43,795 nucleotides of DNA from an uncultured Bacillota bacterium (GTDB lineage Bacteria > Bacillota > Clostridia > Christensenellales > UBA1242), in contig CASFPO010000039.1 of the NCBI GenBank assembly GCA_949296805.1, forward strand, positions 1 through 43,795, given 5' to 3'. Position 1 is the stretch's first letter. Each line of letters opens with the position of its first letter. Positions 1 through 6,486 of this stretch are shown one piece after another. Under the pieces are notes generated by a model. That model searched no databases. It was not told the DNA's origin and saw only the letters and a list, made by a program, of their open reading frames with translations. A program made the translations under genes and the position numbers.

Positions 1-22
1 ATTTTTAGTAAGATATTTTAAA

Positions 23-105
23 AAGATAATTTAATAAGATAATTTAATAAGATAATTTAATAAGATAATTTAATAAGATAATTTAATAAGATAATTTAAT
101 AAGAT
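23..105. repeat. 13-bp AT-rich tandem repeat, six perfect units plus a partial
   Basis: The unit AAGATAATTTAAT occurs six times head to tail without mismatch (23-100), followed by AAGAT (101-105). The sequence just before (1-22) is also AT-rich and may be a degenerate unit. It lies outside the terminator of the SHOCT gene, so it is probably untranscribed. No function is evident; it could be a slippage-prone minisatellite or an easily melted segment. Confidence 0.95.
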
Positions 106-111
106 TTTAAC

Positions 112-145
112 AATAAAATAGCAGGCAATTGCCTGCTATTTTATT
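112..145. terminator. Bidirectional intrinsic terminator, perfect 17-bp arms
   Basis: A perfect inverted repeat is centred between 128 and 129, with core GCAGGCAATTGCCTGC and AT-rich outer arms that give a U-run in either direction. It lies 10 bp beyond the stop of the minus-strand SHOCT gene and should terminate it. Confidence 0.85.
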
Positions 146-155
146 ATTTCCTATT

Positions 156-941
156 TTATAGCTTTAATATTTTTTTCTTAATCTCATCAAATTCTTGTTG
201 TGTTATAACCCCACTATCTAAAAGTTCTTTATAGGATTTAAGTAATTCAATAACATTTTGAGACTGCTCTACTTGTTTTTCAGGTCCGCTACTAGATTGC
301 TCAACCTGCATTTCAGAGTCTCTACTAGATTGTTCAACTTTTAGCTTATTAATTTGTGATTGATTTAAATTCTCTATACTTCCCTGTTGAGGTAATTCTT
401 TTTGTTTAGCTGATAAATTTTTATATAACCAATATGCAAATAGTGCAAGTGTGGCTATAATAAATGGAACATATGAAAGAGTAAATATACTTATTACTTC
501 CTTTGTCCCTCCATCAAAATCACCTAAATACCCGTTGGCTGTATCCAACCAATGGTCACTATTTTTATAACTTATTGAAAAAATTATTCCAAGCACCATA
601 TATATAAAGATAAAAATATAACAATAAATCATCAAAAATTTGCTTGTATCCGAATATCCCTTATCAAAGAGACTTAAAATTGCAAAGACAATAAGTGCTA
701 CTGATAGTGCAAGCTGAACAAGCATCACAAGCCCTACAATAGTACAAAGCCATTGACCATCATCTGGCCAAAATATACTATTGAAATCAAACAATTCAAA
801 CCCACATTCTTTATAGGTCAAAAGATTTGTTACATTCATCTGCGTTAAAGGGAATGACAACGCAAGAAAAGACCATAAGCCAATAAAAAATGCTAAAATA
901 AAACTAACCCACCTATCTTTTGTTATTTTTTTAAAATCCAT
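156..941 (-). CDS. SHOCT-domain membrane protein
   Basis: A 261-aa integral membrane protein of unknown role. Four hydrophobic segments are visible near residues 11-33, 62-95, 103-123 and 149-170. A charged linker follows that contains three copies of a VEQSS-like motif spaced about 11 residues apart (about 202-228). The last 29 residues (about 233-261) match the SHOCT pattern of short C-terminal helical domains: a leucine-rich helix, then SGVIT-x-x-EF and a lysine-rich helix. SHOCT domains are thought to mediate oligomerisation and often end membrane proteins of mobile or stress-response loci. The gene is divergent from an XRE regulator and is driven by a consensus promoter with a palindrome in its spacer, so repression by that regulator is likely. 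An AAAGGG ribosome site precedes the ATG. Function beyond membrane location is not claimed. Confidence 0.85.
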   Translation of the reverse strand: MDFKKITKDRWVSFILAFFIGLWSFLALSFPLTQMNVTNLLTYKECGFELFDFNSIFWPDDGQWLCTIVGLVMLVQLALSVALIVFAILSLFDKGYSDTSKFLMIYCYIFIFIYMVLGIIFSISYKNSDHWLDTANGYLGDFDGGTKEVISIFTLSYVPFIIATLALFAYWLYKNLSAKQKELPQQGSIENLNQSQINKLKVEQSSRDSEMQVEQSSSGPEKQVEQSQNVIELLKSYKELLDSGVITQQEFDEIKKKILKL

Positions 942-1001
942 TTATGTACCCTTTTAAACTTAAACAACTATAAAAATAGAAGTGTTTGATAACTTTTCTT
1001 T

Positions 1002-1030
1002 ATTATACTAGATATTTTGTCTAGTGTCAA
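1002..1030 (-). promoter_or_regulatory. Consensus sigma-A promoter of the SHOCT gene
   Basis: On the minus strand TTGACA (plus 1025-1030) and TATAAT (plus 1002-1007) are both perfect and separated by exactly 17 bp. The predicted start is near 995, giving a leader of about 55 nt. Such a strong promoter normally needs a repressor, which fits the operator in its spacer. Confidence 0.85.
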
Positions 1031-1045
1031 GATATTTTGTCTAGT
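1007..1045. promoter_or_regulatory. Putative operator: two 16-bp direct repeats, one palindromic
   Basis: AGATATTTTGTCTAGT occurs at 1010-1025 and again at 1030-1045, 20 bp apart (about two helical turns). The first copy lies within the inverted repeat ACTAGA-N7-TCTAGT (1007-1025) that fills the spacer of the consensus minus-strand promoter. A third related palindrome, ACAAAATATTTTGT, lies at 1068-1081 just after the XRE start codon. The layout suits cooperative binding by the adjacent XRE protein, with repression of the SHOCT gene and autoregulation. Binding is inferred. Confidence 0.7.
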
Positions 1046-1063
1046 TTTGGGTAAAATTTTTAT

Positions 1064-1270
1064 ATGGACAAAATATTTTGTGAAAACTTAAAATATTTTA
1101 GGAAAGATGTAGGGCTGACACAAAAACAGGTCGCCGAGAAGCTTGGCGTTGTTGAAAGTTGTTATGCAAACTGGGAACAAGGCAGAACTGAACCACCTAT
1201 TGCTATGCTTAGAAAACTATCTAAAATTTTTAAAGTCAGTATTGACGAGCTTATAAATAATTCATTTTGA
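1064..1270 (+). CDS. Small XRE-family (Cro/C1-type) transcriptional regulator
   Basis: A 68-aa protein that is essentially a single helix-turn-helix_3 domain. Residues 18-45 show the family pattern: GLTQKQVAEKLGV, then the recognition-helix region ending in WEQGRTEPP, then a helix with the LRKLSKIFKVSIDEL ending typical of Cro/C1 proteins. No second domain is present, so ligand sensing is unlikely and it probably acts as a dimeric DNA-binding repressor. It is divergent from the SHOCT membrane gene and faces operator-like repeats. No Shine-Dalgarno sequence precedes the ATG; TAAAAT lies 6 bp upstream, compatible with a leaderless transcript. The pair resembles small repressor/membrane-effector modules seen on mobile elements, but no integrase or phage gene is nearby. 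Confidence 0.9.
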   Translation: MDKIFCENLKYFRKDVGLTQKQVAEKLGVVESCYANWEQGRTEPPIAMLRKLSKIFKVSIDELINNSF

Positions 1271-1321
1271 TTTTAATGTTAACCAAATATAAAAAATATC
1301 CTTCAATGTTAATATGGCAAT

Positions 1322-1388
1322 AAAAATGTATCTAACTTTTGTTCTTATTATGACGGGGCGTCATTTAAGGTTAGTTAGATACATTTTT
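1322..1388. terminator. Two-tier inverted repeat, probable bidirectional terminator
   Basis: A 16-bp perfect outer stem (1322-1337 with 1373-1388) carries A-tract/T-tract ends, and an inner 6-bp hairpin ATGACG-GGG-CGTCAT (1350-1364) sits in its loop. It lies between the convergent XRE and metallopeptidase genes and can terminate both. The long stem and nested hairpin also recall a tiny MITE, but no target-site duplication was identified. Confidence 0.7.
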
Positions 1389-1433
1389 TAATGTCTATAA
1401 TTTTTATCAATCTATAACAATATTGCCTTTTTA

Positions 1434-2147
1434 TTAATCCTTTTCCCACATAAGAAGCAGGATTAAAAATCTTAAAAAATATGCAAGAGAGACCATAAGT
1501 GATGCAACATAGGTTAGAGCTGCCGCATTTAAAACCTTGTCGGTTGCCTTAACCTCTTCTTCGCTTGCACACCCTATTCTTACCAGCATATCCTTGGCTC
1601 TAGAAGAGGCGTTGATCTCTACCGGCAAAGTTACAAGGTTGGCAATCACTGCAACAGCGTAGATAATAACCGAAGCGTAGATAATTATACTGCCTGCAAG
1701 CATAAAGAACAAAAACTGCAAAAGTATTCCTACAATTAAAAGTGGCATAAGCATTCTAGATACAAGATTGCTTATCTTAACTACCACCTGCCTTGTCTTG
1801 TAAGGCAAATACCCTTCAGCATCTTGTAAGGCGTGCCCAAGCTCGTGTGCAACTATTGCCTGTGAGGCGATTGACTTATTGTTAAAATTGCTTTGAGAAA
1901 TGTTTATGCTTTTATCTCTTGGATCATAGTGATCGGTAAGCGTGCCCTTGCACTGTCTAACGCTAAGCCCAAGGTTGTTATCTTGCGAAAGTTTTTCTGC
2001 AAGTTCTGCTCCTGTCATATCCAGAGAGGATGGAACATCCTTATACTCATTAAAGGCATTGTTTACCTTTACCTGTGCAACAAGTGCGATGATCACTGAT
2101 ACAAGTATTGCCACACCTGATAAAATATAACCTATTGTATACCACAT
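1434..2147 (-). CDS. Neutral zinc metallopeptidase, YugP family (membrane)
   Basis: A 237-aa membrane metallopeptidase of the YugP/Zn_peptidase_2 type. An N-terminal membrane segment spans about 5-25. The zinc motif HELGH lies at residues 101-105 in AIVAHELGHALQ, preceded by the family block ending in KSINIS. Two hydrophobic hairpins cover about 130-175 and 212-233, and EINASSRA (about 178-185) supplies the probable third zinc ligand. Length and order match the family. The substrate is not known. It lies 15 bp downstream of a paralogue on the same strand and has an AAAGGAG ribosome site, so the two are probably co-transcribed. Confidence 0.9.
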   Translation of the reverse strand: MWYTIGYILSGVAILVSVIIALVAQVKVNNAFNEYKDVPSSLDMTGAELAEKLSQDNNLGLSVRQCKGTLTDHYDPRDKSINISQSNFNNKSIASQAIVAHELGHALQDAEGYLPYKTRQVVVKISNLVSRMLMPLLIVGILLQFLFFMLAGSIIIYASVIIYAVAVIANLVTLPVEINASSRAKDMLVRIGCASEEEVKATDKVLNAAALTYVASLMVSLAYFLRFLILLLMWEKD

Positions 2148-2162
2148 AAAAAACTCCTTTAT

Positions 2163-2870
2163 TTAAAACAACTTAGATTTTTTGGACATTGCAGTCCAGC
2201 CCAGTATTATTCTTAAAAAGTCTGCCCAGTAGGTAAGTCTAGCATCTTTTAAAAATCTTTTGGCTTTTTTAAGTTCTTCACTATATATAAAATTTTTTAA
2301 AAGCACTATTGCTTTTTTTGAAGCATCTTTTTCTATTGAAATAGTAAAAAGCTTGTTAAATAAGGCTAATAGAAAGATTCCAAGCGAGATTGCAAGTAAA
2401 ATTATAGCATATAGGAAAAAATTTTCAAAAAATAACAACACAATACCTGCAATTATGCAAAGTGGAAGAAGCATTCCTAAAATCTTGCCAAATACTCTTA
2501 AAAACTTTAAAATTTTTAATTTACTGCCTTCTTTATCTTGTATTGCATGCCCTAATTCATGAGCTATGATTGTGATTGAGGCAAGCGAGTTGTTATTTAT
2601 TGTTCTGGTCGAGAGAAAAAGTTTTCCATTGCTATAGCAATCGCCAGCAAGCTGGCTAATTTGCAAAATTTTAAGCTTGTTATTAAATTCCTTAAAATTG
2701 ACGGAATTGATAAACTCAATCGTGCCTAAGCCTGACCTAACGGGAACTTTATCTAGCTGTTTATAGTTCTGTAAAAAACGATCATAGGCGTTATTTGCAA
2801 TAGCTAATAAAAAACAAATAAAGATCGCAAAAGCAATAATAGCAATTATTATAATCCAAGTGTTGCTCAT
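2163..2870 (-). CDS. YugP-like zinc metallopeptidase paralogue
   Basis: A 235-aa protein with the same layout as its downstream neighbour: an N-terminal membrane segment (about 4-26), HELGH at 104-108 in IIAHELGHAIQ, a strongly hydrophobic pair of segments (about 130-180), and SIEKDAS (about 185-191) at the place of the paralogue's third ligand. It is clearly diverged, lacking the conserved YDPRDKSINIS block before the active site, which may change the substrate pocket. Catalytic residues look intact. A promoter with TTGATA and TAAAAT at 17-bp spacing ends only 6 bp before the ATG, so the mRNA may be leaderless. It arose by tandem duplication or is an ancient family member; which cannot be told from sequence alone. 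Confidence 0.85.
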   Translation of the reverse strand: MSNTWIIIIAIIAFAIFICFLLAIANNAYDRFLQNYKQLDKVPVRSGLGTIEFINSVNFKEFNNKLKILQISQLAGDCYSNGKLFLSTRTINNNSLASITIIAHELGHAIQDKEGSKLKILKFLRVFGKILGMLLPLCIIAGIVLLFFENFFLYAIILLAISLGIFLLALFNKLFTISIEKDASKKAIVLLKNFIYSEELKKAKRFLKDARLTYWADFLRIILGWTAMSKKSKLF

Positions 2871-2876
2871 ACTTAT

Positions 2877-2905
2877 ATTTTATATTTTTTTATCAATTTT
2901 ATCAA
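2877..2905 (-). promoter_or_regulatory. Promoter of the metallopeptidase pair
   Basis: On the minus strand TTGATA (plus 2900-2905) and TAAAAT (plus 2877-2882) are separated by 17 bp. The -10 box is 6 bp from the ATG at 2870, so transcription would begin at or next to the start codon. Confidence 0.6.
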
Positions 2906-2949
2906 GTATTTCTGATAATTTTAATGATTACTTATAAAAACGATATAGT

Positions 2950-4845
2950 TCACGTTATTAGCACCACCGTTGTACCCTCTGGAATAGTTGTTCCTGCTGG
3001 AGGAAGCTGTGACACAATAAATTCGCCTTCGCCATCTAGCTCATAATAAAGGTTAAGCGCTTTTAAGGACGAGCCTGCCTCCGCCAAGCTTAATCCCACC
3101 AAATTTGGCATTTGAACATAATTTATTTTAACACTTTCATCCTGTTTCTGTTCGCCTAGATATTCAAAAAGCTCAGAAAAAACTATCTTACCATAAGGCG
3201 CTGCGACAATACTTCCATAATAGGCACCTGCACTTGGCTCATCGACCATAATAAAAACTAAATACTGTGGATTGTCAGCTGGATAGGTGCCTATAAAACT
3301 TGAGATATACTTGCCTTGAGCGATACCACCACTATCGCTATACTTTTGTGCTGTTCCTGTCTTGCCTCCCACATTATAGCCCTCTACAAAGGTGTAGTCG
3401 CCAGTTTTGTTTTCTGCCTTTTCTAATAAAAAATTTACCATTTTTGAAGTTTCACTGCTTATAATATCATCTTGAGCGGAAGTTCCGACTTTTTTTATAC
3501 TTCCGTCACTACCAATAACTTCACTTAATATTGTAGGCACATTATACTTTCCGCCATTAACTACTGAAGCGACTGCACACAAAAGTTGCACAGGCGTAAG
3601 AGCAACTGCGTGCCCAAACCCCATACGTGCAAGGTCTACCGTTCGCACCTGCGACTTTGCCATAAGGATACCACTCCCTTCGCCTGCTATATCAACGCCC
3701 GTTTTTTTGCCAAGTCCAAATTTTTCCATATATTGATAAAACTTATCAACGCCCAGCCTTAAAGCTAAGTCCATAAAACAGCAGTTGCAAGAATTTGAAA
3801 ATGCCTCGACTAGCGTTTGCTGACCATGTCCAATCGTTTTCCAGCATTTTATCCTTTCTCCATCAATTATGCGATAGCCCGGACAATAAAAGCTATCTTC
3901 AAGTGAGGTTAGCCCTTCTTCTAACGCTACTGCAACTGTTAAGATTTTAAAGGTCGAACCTGGCTCATAGATATCAGTTACAATTTTGACTTTGCTATTT
4001 TCAAACAAAGTGGTCAAATCATCTCTCGGCACATCATTTAAGTCAAAACTTGGCTTATTTGACAAGGCTAAAATTTCGCCTGTTTTTGCGTTCATAATCA
4101 AACCAGCACTCGCCTTTGCTTTTTGCTCAGTCATAATTTGCTCAAGGGCTTGTTCTAAAATGAGTTGCATTTTGCTATCTAAAGTAAGCACCAAACTATT
4201 GCCAACCTCAGCTGGAAAGTAATAGCGAAGGCTTCCGCCTATCTCTTTGCCTTGCAAGTCGCTCTGCACATAGCTATAACCATCCACACCCTTTAAATAA
4301 TCATTGTAATATGCTTCAACACCCGTTTGCCCAACATTATCTATACTAATAAAGCCTAGCACTTGCGTCATAAGGTTGCCATTTGGATAATATCTGTCGC
4401 TATTCTCTGCCAAGTACACGCCATCAAGTTTGTAGTTGTATATTCGCTCCGCTTGTTCGCCCTCCACCTGCATTTTGATAAGCACTTCACTTACTTTTCT
4501 GTTAGTAACTTTTTCATACACTGAGCTAAATTCAAGCCCAAGCTCACTAGAAAGCACAGTTGCCACGTGAGAAGGCGAAGTGACTTCTCTTGACCTTACA
4601 TAAATATTATAGGTTGTATAGCTAACCGCTAGCGTTGAGCCAGTGGTGTCATAAATTGTTCCACGAGGTGCTACTATTGCAAGGTCTCTTGTCCACTGAT
4701 CAGTGGCTTTAAGTTGAAGAGAGTTACCATTTATTATCTGTATCACAAACAGTCTAACAACAAGGGAACAAAAAATAAAGGATATTACCAACAAAACTGC
4801 TAATATCCTTTTCTTTAATGAAAATAATGTAAAAAATTTTTGCAA
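2950..4845 (-). CDS. ftsI: Class B penicillin-binding protein with PASTA domain (FtsI/SpoVD type)
   Basis: A septal peptidoglycan transpeptidase of 631 aa. A single N-terminal membrane anchor lies at about 13-35 after basic residues. The dimerisation region follows with RGTIYD (61-66). The transpeptidase domain contains all three active-site motifs: STFK with nucleophile Ser297, SCN at 352-354, and KTGTAQ beginning at Lys495. One PASTA domain fills the C-terminus (about 577-631). Domain order, size and a single PASTA domain resemble SpoVD as much as PbpB/FtsI, so a sporulation role is possible. It starts 2 bp after the FtsL-like gene, which places it in the division (dcw) operon behind rsmH. 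The extreme C-terminus is exactly the end of the PASTA fold. Confidence 0.95.
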   Translation of the reverse strand: MQKFFTLFSLKKRILAVLLVISFIFCSLVVRLFVIQIINGNSLQLKATDQWTRDLAIVAPRGTIYDTTGSTLAVSYTTYNIYVRSREVTSPSHVATVLSSELGLEFSSVYEKVTNRKVSEVLIKMQVEGEQAERIYNYKLDGVYLAENSDRYYPNGNLMTQVLGFISIDNVGQTGVEAYYNDYLKGVDGYSYVQSDLQGKEIGGSLRYYFPAEVGNSLVLTLDSKMQLILEQALEQIMTEQKAKASAGLIMNAKTGEILALSNKPSFDLNDVPRDDLTTLFENSKVKIVTDIYEPGSTFKILTVAVALEEGLTSLEDSFYCPGYRIIDGERIKCWKTIGHGQQTLVEAFSNSCNCCFMDLALRLGVDKFYQYMEKFGLGKKTGVDIAGEGSGILMAKSQVRTVDLARMGFGHAVALTPVQLLCAVASVVNGGKYNVPTILSEVIGSDGSIKKVGTSAQDDIISSETSKMVNFLLEKAENKTGDYTFVEGYNVGGKTGTAQKYSDSGGIAQGKYISSFIGTYPADNPQYLVFIMVDEPSAGAYYGSIVAAPYGKIVFSELFEYLGEQKQDESVKINYVQMPNLVGLSLAEAGSSLKALNLYYELDGEGEFIVSQLPPAGTTIPEGTTVVLIT

Positions 4846-4847
4846 GA

Positions 4848-5507
4848 CTATCCTCCAAATAGCCCTGAAATGAAATTACAAAAACGGTCAAACCAGTTAG
4901 ATTGCTCGCCCATTGAAGTGGCTGGCAAGTCCTCTTTAGGTATGGTCTCAAATAAGTTTTGCATATTGTCTGAGTTTGTTATGTCTATTTGATAGAGGTT
5001 GTTTAGATATCTTATTAAATTCATATCATACTCATAGGACAGATTGCTTATTTGAGAAGAAAGGTTGTCTAGCGTTGCAATATTTATTATTCCCCATACC
5101 CCAAAGATCGCAAAGAGGATGGAAAAGATAATCAATTTAAACCTCTTGGGTTTTGCTTTGACTGACTCCTCTTCTTTAACTTCTTCCTTAAAAATTTTTT
5201 GTCTTTGCTCTGGCGAGAGTGTTTCTATAAAGTCATAGTTAGGACTTTCTATTACTGAAGAACTTTTTGCTGAGGCTATAGTCTCTTGAGCTACCTGTTT
5301 TTGACTTTCGTTGCCAACAATTGTTGCCTCTTTAAAGGTAGCAGATGAAAAAGGGTTTATTGTATAATCGTTAGACTTTTTTATTTCTTGAAATTGAGTT
5401 TTAAGGCTTTCTTTTTCTACATTGCCATTCTTATGCTCTAAAAAACTTTCTTCTATCTTCTTTTTCTGTTCTTGTTCTATTTCAGCAAGTAAAGTCTTCT
5501 CTTTCAT
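4848..5507 (-). CDS. FtsL-like bitopic membrane protein (by position and topology)
   Basis: A 219-aa protein with a long charged cytoplasmic N-terminus (about 1-120, Glu/Lys/Ser-rich), one membrane segment at about 123-143 and an extracytoplasmic tail whose first part (about 146-173) looks heptad-like and may form a short coiled coil. It sits between rsmH and ftsI, exactly where ftsL lies in dcw clusters, with 2 bp to ftsI. FtsL proteins are poorly conserved and recognised mainly by place and topology, so this is the best candidate. It is unusual in its N-terminus, far longer than the 20-40 residues typical of FtsL. An AAGGGGGG ribosome site precedes the ATG. The assignment is inference. Confidence 0.65.
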   Translation of the reverse strand: MKEKTLLAEIEQEQKKKIEESFLEHKNGNVEKESLKTQFQEIKKSNDYTINPFSSATFKEATIVGNESQKQVAQETIASAKSSSVIESPNYDFIETLSPEQRQKIFKEEVKEEESVKAKPKRFKLIIFSILFAIFGVWGIINIATLDNLSSQISNLSYEYDMNLIRYLNNLYQIDITNSDNMQNLFETIPKEDLPATSMGEQSNWFDRFCNFISGLFGG

Positions 5508-5549
5508 ATTATATTCCCCCCTTTTGTTGTATATTACTTTTTAAACCAA

Positions 5550-6482
5550 CTAAATCTTTTCTATAATTCTTAGCTTAGCACTGCTACTTCGTGGATTTTT
5601 TTCTAGTTCATCTTCACTTGCAATTATTGGCTTTTTATTGATTAAAATTACACTCTTTTTATGTCCACAAACACAAACAGGAATTTTTGGCGGGCAAATA
5701 CAATCGCTAGCTTCCTTTTTAAATACATTTTTGACTATTCGATCCTCTAAACTATGAAAAGAAATAACTGCCATTCGTCCACCTAGCTTAAGCAATTTAA
5801 TAAATTCTTCCAGTGCTTTATCTAAAGCTTCAAGCTCGCCATTTACCTCTATTCGCAAAGCTTGAAAGGTCTTTTTAGATACACCGCCCTTGCCATATAT
5901 AACTTTATTTGGAAAACTTGCCTCGATTATATCTTTTAGTTGCGAGGTTGTCTCGATCGGTTTAACTGCTCGGGCTTTAAGTATATTGTCAACTATTTTT
6001 TTAGCGTTTGCCTCCTCGCCATATTTATAAAGAATGTCAAGCAGTCTTTCTTTTGGATAATTGTTGACTACAAAGTAAGCATCAAGTTTTTGCTCTTTAT
6101 CCATCCGCATATCAAGTCTACCTTCTCGCAAAAAGCTAAACCCTCTTTGAGCAGTATCAAGTTGATAAGAGCTTACCCCAAGATCTATCAAAATACCATC
6201 AACCGCCTGCACGTCTTTTTCTTTTAAAAGATAGGGTGCATTTTTGTAGTCAGAATGAATTAAGGTAACATTTTTATTATCTTTAAAGCGTTCTTGACAG
6301 GCTGAGAGGGCATCTAAGTCCTTATCAAAGCCATAAAGATGCCCTTTTTTTAATCTTTTTAAAATTTCAGATGAATGTCCCCCGCCACCTATAGTGCAGT
6401 CGATATAAATTCCATCTTCTTTTATGTTAAGTCCCTCAATAACTTCATTTAAAAGTACTGGGATATGCTTAAATTCTATCAT
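5550..6482 (-). CDS. rsmH: 16S rRNA (cytosine(1402)-N(4))-methyltransferase RsmH
   Basis: RsmH (MraW) N4-methylates C1402 of 16S rRNA in the decoding centre using S-adenosylmethionine. The family blocks are present: HIPVLLNEVI at the start, the SAM-binding loop CTIGGGGHS, LIDLGVSS, GRLDMRMD, ISFHSLEDRIVK and the C-terminal NPRSSSAKLRI. A cysteine group (CICPPKIPVCVCGHKK) near the C-terminus is a common feature of the family. The start is placed at the ATG at 6482 (310 aa) because the protein then begins MIEFKHIPVLL as in homologues and an AGAGGG site lies 8-10 nt upstream; a GTG at 6494 in frame would overlap the upstream gene. The gene lies 4 bp after the CvpA-like gene. Confidence 0.97.
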   Translation of the reverse strand: MIEFKHIPVLLNEVIEGLNIKEDGIYIDCTIGGGGHSSEILKRLKKGHLYGFDKDLDALSACQERFKDNKNVTLIHSDYKNAPYLLKEKDVQAVDGILIDLGVSSYQLDTAQRGFSFLREGRLDMRMDKEQKLDAYFVVNNYPKERLLDILYKYGEEANAKKIVDNILKARAVKPIETTSQLKDIIEASFPNKVIYGKGGVSKKTFQALRIEVNGELEALDKALEEFIKLLKLGGRMAVISFHSLEDRIVKNVFKKEASDCICPPKIPVCVCGHKKSVILINKKPIIASEDELEKNPRSSSAKLRIIEKI

Positions 6483-6486
6483 TAAT

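Noticed and set aside
23..105. CRISPR array or origin iterons
   Set aside because: The 13-bp units abut without spacers, no cas or replication gene is near, and no DnaA-box cluster was seen.
1893..2130. Plus-strand open frames of 62-68 codons antisense to the metallopeptidase
   Set aside because: They are shadows of a conserved gene with an intact HELGH motif and lack ribosome sites.
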